A stretch of 52,159 nucleotides of DNA. Origin: Scytalidium lignicola (Eukaryota > Ascomycota > Leotiomycetes). A program made the position numbers and the translations under genes. The notes under the pieces were generated by a model. It made no database searches, was not told the DNA's origin, and saw only the letters and a program-made list of their open reading frames with translations. Below, one piece after another: positions 33,862 through 44,976 of this stretch. The stretch's first letter is position 1. Each line of letters opens with the position of its first letter. The stretch covers positions 1 through 52,159 of the forward strand of contig NCSJ02000302.1 of the NCBI GenBank assembly GCA_002812745.2, given 5' to 3'.

Positions 33862-34674
33862 ATGGTCACCTTCAACCCAACAATATCAAACAATCTCGCA
33901 CGCACCCTTTCCAATCTCCACATCCCAGGTCGCCCCTTAATCCTAACCAACGTCTGGGACGGCGCATCTGCCCTCTCTGCCATATCTCACCCCAAAACCA
34001 AAGCAATCGCAACAGCCTCGTTCGCTATCGCAGCAGCTGCAGGAGTGGACGATGATGACCTAACTCTAGAAGACAACCTCTATGCTATCTCGAAGATCTC
34101 TGGTGTGATAGCACGCAGTGGCAAGGGTGAGACAATCCCATTATCAGTAGATTTGCAAAACGGGTACGGAGACAAGTTATCCGACGCAATAAAGTCAGTG
34201 GTGAAGTTAGGAGTTGTGGGGATTAATTTGGAAGATACTGATATCATCAATGGTAAGAAAGAATTGGTTGATATTGAGGAACAGGTAAGGAGGATCGGTA
34301 GGGTTCTAGTAATCGCGAAGGAGATGGGTGTACCGGATTTTGTGATTAATGCTCGAACGGACTGTGTCCTGCATGGTGGAACTATTGAAGAGGCTGTGAG
34401 TCGCGGGAGGAGATTCTTAAGTGCTGGAGCTAAGAATGTTTTTGTTTGGGGTGGTTCGGAGAGAGGAGGGTTGAAGGGTGCGGAAGTTGAGGAGTTGGTG
34501 GATGGGTTGGACGGCAAGCTTAATGTCATCTATAGGAAGAGCGTGGAAGGAGCTCTTAGTATTAATCAAATTGCGAAGCTTGGGGTTGCGAGAATTAGTA
34601 TGGGTCCAGGACTATGGAGAGAGGGCATAGCGGCGGTTGAGAAAGAGATGAACCGAGTATTAGAAAGTGCATAA
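33862..34674 (+). CDS. Isocitrate lyase/phosphoenolpyruvate mutase superfamily protein
   Basis: Intronless, 270 aa. It belongs to the ICL/PEPM superfamily of Mg2+-dependent C-C or P-C bond enzymes acting on 2-oxo/2-hydroxy acids; the exact reaction is not fixed by sequence. The TIM-barrel marks are visible: PLILTNVWDGASAL at the start, PLSVDLQNGYGD (metal-binding Asp), GINLEDT, FVINARTDC, and RISMGPGLWREG near the end. The isocitrate-lyase KKCGH loop is absent, so it is not a glyoxylate-cycle enzyme. This is the single-domain fungal type often annotated as carboxyphosphonoenolpyruvate phosphonomutase-like. It is probably cytosolic, with no targeting peptide visible. Confidence 0.9.
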   Translation: MVTFNPTISNNLARTLSNLHIPGRPLILTNVWDGASALSAISHPKTKAIATASFAIAAAAGVDDDDLTLEDNLYAISKISGVIARSGKGETIPLSVDLQNGYGDKLSDAIKSVVKLGVVGINLEDTDIINGKKELVDIEEQVRRIGRVLVIAKEMGVPDFVINARTDCVLHGGTIEEAVSRGRRFLSAGAKNVFVWGGSERGGLKGAEVEELVDGLDGKLNVIYRKSVEGALSINQIAKLGVARISMGPGLWREGIAAVEKEMNRVLESA

Positions 34675-34866
34675 GTATATGCGACATGAGAATACTACAC
34701 GAAGTAGAGTACTAAGGTGGTATAACCTTTAGATAATAAAACGGCGTTCAATCGTTGATATTTGACTAATTATCATATTTGTATCCCAACTTTTCAATAT
34801 TTTCGTTCTACATGACTTATTTAACTAGTTTATGGAAACCCAACCTAAACATTTTCCTTTTTTTCT

Positions 34867-35441
34867 CTACCTTCTCTCATAAGAGAGCTCATCTGCCCCA
34901 ACCGGTAATTTATCCTCAGCACCTGTCGTATCCTTGTTAAACTCATGCTCTCGTCGCCCTATATACTCCTCTGAATCACGGCTCGTACCACCTCTTCCAA
35001 TTAGACCCTCATGTTCCTTCTTTCCTTTGTTTGCTCCACTACCATGTAGCTGCTTGCTAGTTTGCCCTTGGATGGGCCTGTTGAAATTATTGACAACGTC
35101 TGCAGATGTAGCACCTGGTATAATATCACCGTCACTTCCATTAATCTCGTCAATATTTGCATCAGGGTCGCGGCTGGGAAACATGTTTGTTGTGTCTGGC
35201 CGGAAACTACGATCCTTTGGTGCGGATCCGGGGGATAGAACTTCGATGTGTGACTCGGGAACTTCAGTGTAGCCTGCTTTATTGTGCACTGCGTGCTAGA
35301 CGGATGTTAGATTTCTTTCAAAGAATTAAAAAGAATTAAGATAAATTGGTCATAACTCACACCATGTTCCTCAGGTCTAAATGGCGGAATCTTGGCGTGG
35401 AACTCTCCTTGATTGACTACAGAATCTAGGTTTGCTGGCAT
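34867..35441 (-). CDS. Small hydrophilic conserved-looking fungal protein
   Basis: Two minus-strand exons, 35441-35361 and 35295-34867, with a 65-bp intron, give 169 aa. The start is MPANLDSVVNQGEFHAKIPP and the exon junction joins FRPEEHG to HAVHNKAGYTEVPESHIEVL. The sequence is rich in Gly, Ser, Asp, Glu and Lys and has no hydrophobic core (for example SGANKGKKEHEGLIGRGG). That makes it look intrinsically disordered, like hydrophilin or stress-type proteins, but no named domain is recognised. An upstream in-frame start at 35531 would add 30 hydrophobic residues; I prefer 35441 because FHAKIPPF-type starts are familiar in fungal proteins of this sort. Confidence 0.72.
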
Positions 35442-36859
35442 GATAAATGTGCGAGAAATATCCGATTGAATATATTGAATAGATAAGAAAATACGTGTAT
35501 AATGGAGATTTGTTAATATTTTAATAGACATTCGAAGCTCTTATAGAGAACTTTTATATGTAGGTAGCTCGGGATGATATCAGTCCTTTAACCTTTATTC
35601 CTCTGACGTCAAGAGCGCATCTACGTCACGCCGAGAGAGGCTTTTAGAAGTCGATCGCTATTAAGGTAACGATTGACACCAACTGGAGAATCGAGAACTA
35701 GATAAACCAAGGAACAAAGCTACTTATGGACCAGACCAATTCAAGCATCTTGGTGACTCGTAAGGCCATGCTGGTGATTTGTTGATCTGAGATCAAGGTG
35801 GCGGTTGCCCAGCCTTGCCTTGTCTTCCAGCGGTGGAGATTCAGATCACTTCAGCCTTGCCACTTCAAGTAGTAGACTCTAAGAAAATATAGAAATAAAC
35901 CATATCTAGTACAAGCAAATATTTAACTTAGAGTAATAATAATTGCATCAATACCGTACGTGTTCCTCGAAGGCTTCAGCAACTTCAAGCCCACGACATC
36001 GTGTCAACCCCTGGCTCATTTGCACCTAGTAGTCGACTCTACGACTTTAACCTTCAAACTCCATTGGTTTTTTTTTNGCCACAAGAAACCATTCTTGATT
36101 TTTTTTTTTGCAGATTGAAAAAGAAATATGCTAGAATCTTGATTTATTTGTGTCTAAAAAATTAACCCCTTGGTCTATCGAAAATTGATACTTTCATGCG
36201 CGATCTAACCCTATGATTATGAGAATCGTAAAACTCTACCAAAAGTATCCTAGCATGAATTAGTATATATATCTGAACCTCTGAAATCAAATTAAGCGAT
36301 CTTTTCTGCTCGAATCTGCGCTTGTGGCCCCGACAATTAACAATTTTCTATAGAATAAGCAGAAGATAAATATGGGGGACGCGGCAAAATGCGACGGAAC
36401 CATTTCACGTTTGGCCGCGTCCTCCGTGCCTGATTTGCATAAACAATGTTGCATTTTTAACAAACCAAGGATAACTACCCGTTGCAAGCACCGGCAATAC
36501 CCCGGACTAGCTACATTGTAGTATAGGATTGGTTGTTCAATAATTATGCCTTAAATATTGCAAATTGAGATACGGAGTATCGGGTTTTCTTTTGATATTG
36601 CAAGGGGGTAATCTGATCAATTTTGTAGAAGATTTAACTCATCAGTTACCGAAGAGCGTAAGTGTTTCAAGCTTCAAGCTTATGCCATTAATGATCACAC
36701 GGATATACTCTTCCGGCCTTCCTTGGTCCATCGTATACGCTTACCTCGGAAATCACTCATAAACGGCTCACTAATCACTCAAACGACCGCACCGAGGATA
36801 ATAAATTGGGAAAATTATATTTGTCATTATTACCTACTCCCGGCAGCCCAGCACCTGTC
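35442..36859. other. Intergenic
   Basis: No confident gene. The first 200 bp are the promoter side of the small hydrophilic protein. T-runs with an N lie at about 36,068-36,077. A 65-codon plus frame at 36,565 has no supporting feature. Confidence 0.45.
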
Positions 36860-37018
36860 TACCGTATTATCTCAAATTCCTCGGTTTTGAGCTATACTTG
36901 CTGAGGATATTGTCTAACGCCATACAGTGTGTTTAGCGATGATTTACATCTAGTGCTGACAATTTTGTATGCACAGCGTTACATAGCTCAAAACCGAGGA
37001 ATTTGAGATAATACGGTA
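36860..37018. mobile_element. MITE-like element with 36-bp perfect terminal inverted repeats
   Basis: The left arm 36860-36895 (starting taccgtattatctcaaattc) and the right arm 36983-37018 are perfect reverse complements over 36 bp. They enclose an 87-bp centre without coding capacity. The outer ends are TA, as expected for TA-targeting transposons. The repeats differ from those of the element at 23,009, so it belongs to another family. The perfect arms suggest recent insertion or protection from RIP by small size. Confidence 0.88.
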
Positions 37019-38577
37019 ACTTCATAAAGAGGAAAATGTAATGCTGTGCTTACGTACAGTGAGCTTGAGAGTGGATCATTCGCTAAGAATACTATTACAG
37101 TAATTAATCCTTCTAGCTCTTTGACTCGTAAATTTGAGATTCTTCGGTATTCTTATGGTGGAGTTGGGGAGTACTGCCGTGAGATGGCAGACCCACTATT
37201 CATAATTTGCATATATCGCAACATTGAATAGGCTTGATAGGATACTTATATACTTATACTGTAGCTACGCCTCGCTAGATTCAGGGATGCCAGGAGTCAC
37301 GGTGCAGATATAGCAGAGCAAAAAGGAAACGAAACCGGAATGATCACTCCGGTTGGCCAAGTATTGATCCGAAAGTCTCATTGAAGACAATCAGTTATCA
37401 CCCAAAAGAATCAGCAATGAACTTTCCCGCTCCATTGTGTCCGAACTTTGTGGGATACCGGTTAGCGTCGGGCGACGACACATTCAGGATTTCAGCTGCT
37501 TTAATACCCAGCTAATATTATTAGAATGATTCCCTAACAATAGCTAGCTGCTGACTCCTAGATACCCAATAATCTCAGATTTACGGGTTTAGGACGATAT
37601 AACGCTGCACAATACAAATTGCCAGCACTAGGAAGCAGATCACTCGGTATGCGCACCATATAACGTTAGATACGCTCTTTACTTGGTTACTTCCAAACTC
37701 GTATATTTGAGCTGAGTGATCCGTAACGTATGCGGGAATTGGACCTGAATCAGCTACGAGGCAGGCGTGGCAGTCATCATCTCCAACCCCTTATTTGTCG
37801 GCTAGAGGACCCGATCTCATGTCAGCACGGCCCGGAGAGAGATGAGGTTGATGACAAGTCGATTGCCGGCGGGACCACCAGCCCCGATAGACCACAGAAG
37901 ACTTTTCCGTTGCAAATACTCTGTAGGTGCAGTACACAGTACAGTAAGATATCACCCTGGTGCGCCGTTGTTGCTAGTAGGTGTAATTCTGGCACCAGCC
38001 CCCGCTGTTTCAACCCTTAGAGGTGTAAAATAAAACTAGGTAGAGCACGTATTACTGTGTACGTACATTACAGTATTGTGCCGTGCCGTTTGTACACCGC
38101 TGCACACGATCTACAGCAGTCGTTCTATCTAGTTCTCTTCCCTGGTTCAGAATGAGCCCTACAGGAGCCCTACAGGGCTTATATTACAGTAATTGTCGAT
38201 ACCTGCCATTCTGAGAAAAAGGGGTAACACAGTACATATTTGAGCTGACCCAATACGCTTGACTTGTCGGCTGATCGAGAGTTCCCCAGTCTGAAGCTTG
38301 TGCCATCTATTGGTATCGCGCATTCCAACTCATACAGTAGTCAGCTAATTAACGTTTGTACTGTACCGTACTATTGTGGCGGCTTACGTGATCTTAGGAA
38401 CTGCAATACGAGACTTTAAGGTCTGCTTCAGGCATAATTGAGCGAAAATTACACAGTAATAGCTACACATTCCACGGTCGAGCCATCTTGACAATTGCGC
38501 TAAAATGGAAAATGAGCTTGCTGGTCCTCATCCATTTGAAAGAAAGCGGGCTAAATTTGCCGTGAAGTTGAGGTCTA
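37019..38577. other. Intergenic, GTAC/TACAGTA-rich
   Basis: No confident gene. From about 37,900 to 38,470 the DNA is dense in GTAC, ACAGTA and TACTGT words (cagtacacagtacagtaag, gtgtacgtacattacagta, tttgtactgtaccgtacta), like the 10.5-11.3 kb tract. Short frames at 37,730-38,033 overlap one another and look random. Confidence 0.45.
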
Positions 38578-38632
38578 AAGGAGCAACTGTATTGATACTT
38601 ATAAGTATCAGTGTTACCCGTCGATGCTCCTT
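38578..38632 (+). promoter_or_regulatory. Nested stem-loop in the leader of the carboxypeptidase gene
   Basis: The outer stem aaggagca/tgctcctt (38578-38585 with 38625-38632) encloses a perfect 18-bp palindrome tgatacttataagtatca (38593-38610). It ends 38 bp before the ATG at 38671. It could fold in the mRNA leader or be a palindromic protein-binding site; neither is shown. Confidence 0.4.
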
Positions 38633-38670
38633 AGGCTCTGTGTTCGACTCACACCAAATACTTGCCCTCC

Positions 38671-40743
38671 ATGTTTGTCAAAGCTTCCAGCTACTTAGTA
38701 GCTGCGCTGCTACTCCTATCTCCTGTTTCGGAATGTAAAACCCTTCCTAGACAGATTCCAGCTCAGGCAACTGGGCTGAAGACAATTAAATCCCCTGGCG
38801 GAGTGCAGATCCGGTACAAAGAACCAAAAATATGTGAGACCACGCCTGGTGTGAAATCATATTCAGGATACATCGACTTGGATCCAACCACGCATATGTA
38901 CTTTTACTTCCTCGAGGCCAGGCATAATCCATCGACTGCACCTCTCACTCTTTGGCTTACTGGGGGCCCTGGAAGTGATTCACTTCTAGCCGCTTTCATT
39001 GGCATGTATATCCACGGAGATCAATAAACAATCCGCTGACTTTTTTTTTGTAGAAAACGGAGCATGCAAAGTTACAGGCGGCAATGGAGCTGTCTATAAC
39101 CCATATTCGTGGTCCAATAATTCTCACGTACTCTATCTCTCACAGCCACTTGGCACTGGATTTTCTTACTCCACAGAAGCGCCTGGCTCCTTGAATGACT
39201 TCACGGGAGAATACCAACCTAGTTCTGTGGATGGAGGTAAGTTAAATGCAAGATATCTATGAACTCAAACCAATTTTATTCCAGAATGGCCTCTTGCGAA
39301 TTACACTGCAGAAGATAATACCCAGATTGTTGCCGTTACAGCATGGCATGCAGTCCAGGCTTTTTTGACCAACTTGCCTCACTTAGATTCATCAGTCAAG
39401 TCTCGGTCATTTAACCTCTGGACCGAGTCATATGGAGGACATTGTAAGTCTATATGACAATTTCCATCGAGAAACAATGCTAATGTCAGTACGCACTAGA
39501 CGGTCCTGTTTTCTATGATTACTTCTATGGTCAGAACCAAGCCATCAAAAATGGGAGCATCAAAGGAGGATATGAATTGAACTTCAACACTCTTGGTGTA
39601 AGTTCTACATGCTTTCAATTGAATACATAATCCAGCTAACCCAGCTAATTAGATCGGTAATGGCATTATCGACTGGGCTACTCAAGCATTCTCATACCCA
39701 AAGATGGCCACCCAGAATACATATGGAATTGTCTCCGTCAATCAGACCGTGTACGACTATATGCAATTCGCTCTGAATAACCCCAACGGCTGTCTGGCTC
39801 TGATTGAAGAATGCCGCGAGTCCCGCGTTGCTTACGAGAGTTCCTTAGTCACGGAGGTTCTCTGCCAAGAAGCCTTAGATATGTGTCAGGATAACGTCCA
39901 AGGTACTCCACCTCATATCGTTCTAATTTACATATTGAAGTTAGTTCTAATATTTAATACCAGCGCCTTACTACGTCTACGGCGGTCGCGGAACATATGA
40001 TATTCGTGTTTCAGCCGATGCTCCCGTACCACCTGTTGAGCCTCTGTCTGATTACTTGAATACTGCTGCTATTCAACGGGATTTGGGAGTTAATCTAAAT
40101 TGGACAGCTGGAAATAACGATATCCTTTTTGGCTTCCAGCAGTCTGGTGACGCTGTATACATCAATGCCATGGAGTCCCTAGAAGACCTCCTTACCAAGG
40201 ATGTACGAGTTGTGCTGTATTACGGTGATGCGGACTTCATTTGCAACTGGTAAGCTAAAATTCCCACGACTATCTAAAATGGTTTACGACCCCTATTCCC
40301 TTTTATGTTCCACCTACAAACAGAAACAACTAACAACGATCAAACAGGTTTGGAGGCGAGGCAGTCAGCTTAGCAGTAAACTATACCCACGCAGAGGAAT
40401 TCCGAGCCGCTGGTTACGCCCCATTTCTCATCAATGGAACCGAATATGGTGCGGTCCGCGAGCGTGGTAATTTCAGCTTCGTAAGAGTATACGAAAGCGG
40501 ACATCAAGTCCCGTATTTCCAACGTAAGCCCTGATCTTACTAATTCCTGTCCCCCATTTTTGTCATCATGATACTGATGTCCTTTATTTTCTAGCACTTG
40601 CTGCCCAAGTCCTATTCGAACGATCACTTAATGGGCTTGATATTTCCACTGGTACTCTTGTTGCCTCAGAGAACTATGCCACTAATGGAACAGCTCAGGC
40701 TACGCATACGGAGTCATTTGTGCCGTTGTCTACTAGCTCTTAA
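38671..40743 (+). CDS. Secreted serine carboxypeptidase (peptidase family S10)
   Basis: Removes C-terminal residues from peptides, outside the cell or in the vacuole. Exons: 38671-39001, 39054-39236, 39285-39443, 39500-39597, 39653-39902, 39964-40249, 40348-40523 and 40595-40743, giving 543 aa. The signal peptide is MFVKASSYLVAALLLLSPVSEC. Family marks are LWLTGGPGSDSL, nucleophile S220 in TESYGGHYGPVFYDYF, D431 in GDADFICNW (with the buried Cys at 434) and H488 in ESGHQVPYFQ. Intron 1 appears to use a GC donor (ATTG/GCATGT...TAG); only that choice keeps AAFI-ENGACKV in frame. For intron 3 the acceptor at 39499 gives the normal GGHYGP; the nearer CAG at 39489 would break the frame. I chose ATG 38671, which starts the hydrophobic leader. 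Confidence 0.93.
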
Positions 40744-41417
40744 GACAACCATTTTAGAGTACAATTTTAAGCACAATTTTTGATCCTATATATTCTTATT
40801 CGCTGTATAGTAATTCGACAACACTGCACTTATATTGTCTAGACTTTGATAGCTGATAGCTACGATAAATGTAGAGTGTCCTGCAGCCTATGTAGTAATA
40901 AGTAAAATAGGTATCAGAAGTTTACGTATGTACGGTAGCTTATTAAATATTGACGACTAGAGACTGATATGGAACTCAAATAAAAGCACACTATGACCGG
41001 AATCACCTCACATTAAACAACTATATGACTCAAACAGTATCTCACTTCCTAGATATCTAGAGATATCAATAAGAGGTCTAATTACTTCAATTACGTCATC
41101 TAAATACTAATTAGAAAACCAGACTCAACAGAAGCACTAGTGTATCAATATATATACTTGTTCTTTCAAATTTCTGCCCTATCAACTTTCAATAGCAGGA
41201 GAGTGGTCTACCATGGTTTGAACATGTAACGGCAGATTAGGGTTATATACATGTATATATCTAATCTAGTTAACCTAATATTAAATGCTCCTTTCCAGGA
41301 CAGCTATAATCCAGTGCATCTACTCTAATACACACGACTCCTAAAATAATAACCAAATACAAATTAAATAGCCATAATAAAAAATCCCCTCTATATTCCT
41401 CCTTCTAACCATACTTC
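40744..41417. other. Intergenic between convergent genes
   Basis: AT-rich 3' flanks of the carboxypeptidase and FMN reductase genes. No gene or clear repeat is seen. Confidence 0.45.
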
Positions 41418-42048
41418 TCACTCTCTCTTCCTCCTCACAACCTCAACCATCTCCCCCCNACCGATCAACCACCTCCTTCCCCTTCCCGTCCCGTTCCCAA
41501 GCCTCTACCAACCTCCCATCCAACTCTCCCTTCTCATCAGCCACAGCAAAAGCCCCCTCAACCATAACCCCCAACTCCACCCTCCCCTCCCACCCATCCA
41601 TCCTCAACCCCTTACAAACCTCCCTAAACTGCGTCGCCGCCTTCCCACCTCCATGCCCACCATAACTAACAATCAACGCCGGCTTCCCGCGCCACTCATG
41701 GAAGAGATGATCCACCGCCACCTTAATCGAAGCAGGGAACGACCAGTTGTATTGCGGCATTAAGAAGATATATCCATCGTGCTGAGAGACAGCAGCGGAC
41801 CAGGCGTTTACTTCGGAGCTGGAATAAGAATTTGGAGGAAGCGGGAAGGGTTGTCGGGCTGGGATTGGGTTGCCTTCGGGGGAAATTTGGAGAGGGAAGT
41901 CTGCTAGGTCGAGGACTTGGAGGGTGGTGTTTGAGGGGGAGAGGTGTGGTGTTAGGGTTTTGGAGAGCCAGGTTGAGATTGAGGGACCGAGACGTGAGGT
42001 GCGGGTTGAGCAGATTATGAGGGCTATGCTTATGTTCTTGGTTGCCAT
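41418..42048 (-). CDS. NADPH-dependent FMN reductase-family flavoprotein
   Basis: Flavodoxin-fold protein predicted to bind FMN and reduce it or quinone-type substrates with NAD(P)H in the cytosol. The start MATKNISIALIICSTRTSRL at 42048 places the first strand and the phosphate-binding STRxSRxG loop at the N-terminus. MPQYNWSFPASIKVAVDHL and ALIVSYGGHGGGKAA are the other family marks. An ATG at 42156 would add a basic, Gln-rich leader and seems unlikely. An N at 41459 breaks the end: as written the frame stops at 41443, but with that base omitted it continues GEMVEVVRRKRE to a stop at 41418 (about 209 aa), the usual kind of C-terminus. I take the N as a base-call problem in a C-run. Confidence 0.87.
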
Positions 42049-43865
42049 AGTTTTTTCTTTTTTTCTTCTTCTTTTTATTGTAGCTTTTGCTGGTGGTTGT
42101 AGTTGTGGTTTTTGTAACTGTGGTGTCTTTTGCGTATGGTTGTATGAGTTGTGCATAAATTAGGAGCTGAGTATTCTCTATTCAAAACCCATTTAATTAT
42201 TACAGTACAATGTTGTATAACTTTTTGATTAACTGGTAAAAGATGAGAAATTTATATTCCTTATAATAAAAAGTAGGCTGTTTGATGCTGTATAGGAATT
42301 GCTCTTGAATATTGTTGCCTAGGGTCCGTACGGACCCATCCTCGGGGCCGAAAATGGCTATTGCGGCTTCTACTCTCTGGAGGATTTTATGACTGTGCGG
42401 AAACCGCTTCGGATCCGAAACTAAAGGCGCCCGAGTTGTGGAATCTCGGACACGATTTAGAGGGATGGTGGTGCCATTTCTTGATTTATATTATAATTCA
42501 GGTGTTTTACGTTGGTAGAAGAGTTGAGGTTGAATCTACAATTTGTCGCAAGATTTGAAAGCAAGAGAAATGCAAGATTGTAAAAGAGTTTCTTGGCTTA
42601 ACCTCGGAATTCCTAGGTAGTATTTTTGGTAAAATCATCTAACCATACTTTAACTAAGCTCAAAACTTAATTACAACGACCTTGAAGTAAATACACCTAT
42701 TTTCAAGCCGCTCAAAAAGCCACATTGAATTTCTGACCCTATAAGCTTGTTTAATCTGACGTCTCATTACCTACTAATATAAGCTTTTACTATCAAAAAT
42801 TCTATGTAACTAAGCTTTCGCCAAGCTTTCATTCATGAGGTATATTATGCGGAATATTATCCTATGAACCAAGTCCTATTGGAGAATCCGCCGATTCGGG
42901 CCNGAATCTCATAATCGTGTGCTCTTAGGGTATCCAGACTCTCACACAACCCACGATTTTCACTATTTCCACACAATGCCTACTTAACTGTTAAATATGC
43001 TCCTATTCTTACTTCAGTATCTCTCGCAACTAAGTCTGACTGACCTTGTCTATTCGGTAAAAGCAATACCCAATTGAGCAAAAAATCAGAGTTCCTAAAT
43101 CGGCCTCTAGAAGCATCAGTTAATACCCCATCATAATTTATTGAATAGAATTTATACACTATGTTTAAAAGAAAAAGGAAGAAGTAGATGAAATAAGGTA
43201 AGGAGCAATAAAACGGCCGGGGGCGTTGTACAGTAAATTAAATATATCCATAAAACTGTCCCATATTGTATACGGAGATTAGAATGAGTTTCCGGAAAGC
43301 TAATTTACTTAAACTCATCACAAGTTTTAAAACCCTACTGCAGAAGGATGTTCAAGTTTGTGCCTAAAGCAGTATATATTATCCTGAACTTTAGGGGTAT
43401 TTTTGAAATTCTTCTGAAGTTGTAAAGAGTGTGGTAAAGCAGCTGGTGAAGAACTTCAAAGCGTCTTTACAAAGGATTGAGGCTCTAAATTTCAGACTCT
43501 GTAAATTTTAGTGAGTACCGCTCTACAAGGTAGCTGTGTGTTGTTGCATGAGATCCCCAAACCGACATATTAATTTATGAGTTATTTCTACATAACCACA
43601 ATCTAATAAGATCACAATCATAAGAAGATAAGAATTTGATGAGATCTCTATTTTAGTAGTGGCTCACTCGCAAATCTAGTTATGTTTAAACTCTGGCGAA
43701 AACAAACTGCATTATTTTCTGTGCCTTAATCAAATTATACAAAAAGCGTCTTACCAAAGATCCACTATAGCAAACGCCAGAGATGCGGGTATCATTAATC
43801 ATAATTCATGCCTGTGACCCTTGTCCTGATCCATCATCATTAAAGAAGTGAAAACCTGCCAAACT
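42049..43865. other. Long intergenic stretch
   Basis: No confident gene. The first 100 bp upstream of the reductase are T-rich. An N lies at 42,903. The DNA is AT-rich with scattered short frames; no inverted-repeat element or transposase was recognised. Confidence 0.45.
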
Positions 43866-44976
43866 CTAACTTCGTCCTTCAACACTACTCCTTGTAATCC
43901 CGAAAATGGCAATCCCATCTCCAATTCCCTCATTCATACCTCCGACAACCTCCTCCACAATCCAAGCTCCAGCTTCCCCGATGACCTTCCCCACTTTGCC
44001 ATCTGCCATTCCAGAGATTGCTTCTGTAACACTCATCCTCTTCTTCCCCCAAGCATCGGCCACATCAAGACCGTGGCTCAGAACACGTTCGGAAATCCTG
44101 TACTTTCGCTCATATGCGTATACATTTGCCAGGATGGCTTTCAGATAAGGGAGGAGAAAGTGGATGATGAAAAACAGATTAACAATTGTTGACGCAATAG
44201 TGCGGTGGAGGATTGACGGTGTGTTCGTGGCTTCAGTGTCATTTTGCGATATGGTTTGGCTCGAGTAAGGAGGATTAATCTGGATATGGAGAGGAGAAGC
44301 AATGCCTTCGGGCAGAGCACTTCGGATGCCTAGCTGTTCCTCTGTCGTCAAATCTGTTGGGAGAGCGCGCAAAAGATAGGTGAGTGAGTGGAGGTAGAGC
44401 TGGCGAGCAAAAGAGGAGTTTCCAAATTGCCCATCATCCAAGATCGTTGAAGATTCCTCCACAGCGAGACTGAGAAGAGAGAACCCTAGCAAGTGACTCG
44501 TCAATACTGTGAGTAAAGTTCATACTAACAACATGATGTATACCTTGATTTGCAACTCTCCAAGTAATGCCAGTCCTTAATTCGGTTGGTTCGGCCGACA
44601 ACAGTCTTAGTTTCTTCCTCAGTGCAGGGAGATCCTCGTCCTCAGAGACAGAGACTGTGGTGGTATTATCCAAGGAAATGCTAGCCATCTCGTCGACATC
44701 ACCGGGTCGGGATTCTCGAACCACCACTGCTCCATAGTCGGCTGTCTCTGGCGAGCTAGCTCCGGAGCGGGAACGAGAAGATGTCTGTGAGCTCCGTAAA
44801 CCGTACATGCTCACAGACTTCCTTAGAGAAGGAAGGCGTGGAAGCCTGGATTGGACAGCCGAAGGAAGCATTGCATACAGTCGAGAAGACTCTCTCAATT
44901 CGTGCGAGAAATCAAAAGAGAGGGGCCGTTCCGTGAGAGGACGAGAAAGAGGTTTCAGTGAATGATTTTGACTCAT
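43866..44976 (-). CDS. Hypothetical fungal protein with one hydrophobic segment
   Basis: Two minus-strand exons, 44976-44544 and 44485-43866, with a 58-bp intron, give 350 aa. The N-terminal half is Ser/Arg-rich and likely disordered (SLRKSVSMYGLRSSQTSSRS). The acidic LDNTTTVSVSEDEDLPALRK leads into LRTGITWRVANQ/GFSLLSLAVEES across the splice junction. A strong hydrophobic stretch (STIVNLFFIIHFLLPYLKAI, about residues 235-260) could be a membrane helix or hairpin. The C-terminus contains ADAWGKKRMSVTEAISGMAD and ends FGITRSSVEGRS. I recognise no named domain. The clean intron and the shared promoter region with the helicase argue that it is real. Confidence 0.75.

Noticed and set aside
37730..38033. 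Three overlapping frames of 63-96 codons
   Set aside because: Mutually overlapping on both strands in GTAC-rich intergenic DNA, with no recognisable motif or splice structure.
38560..38660. A tRNA gene suggested by tgttcgactca
   Set aside because: The T-arm-like motif is present, but no matching acceptor, D-arm and anticodon stems could be built around it.
39444..39499. A one-base frameshift after the carboxypeptidase active-site Ser
   Set aside because: It appears only if the CAG at 39489 is taken as acceptor. The next AG at 39499 restores GGHYGPVFYDYF with normal phase.
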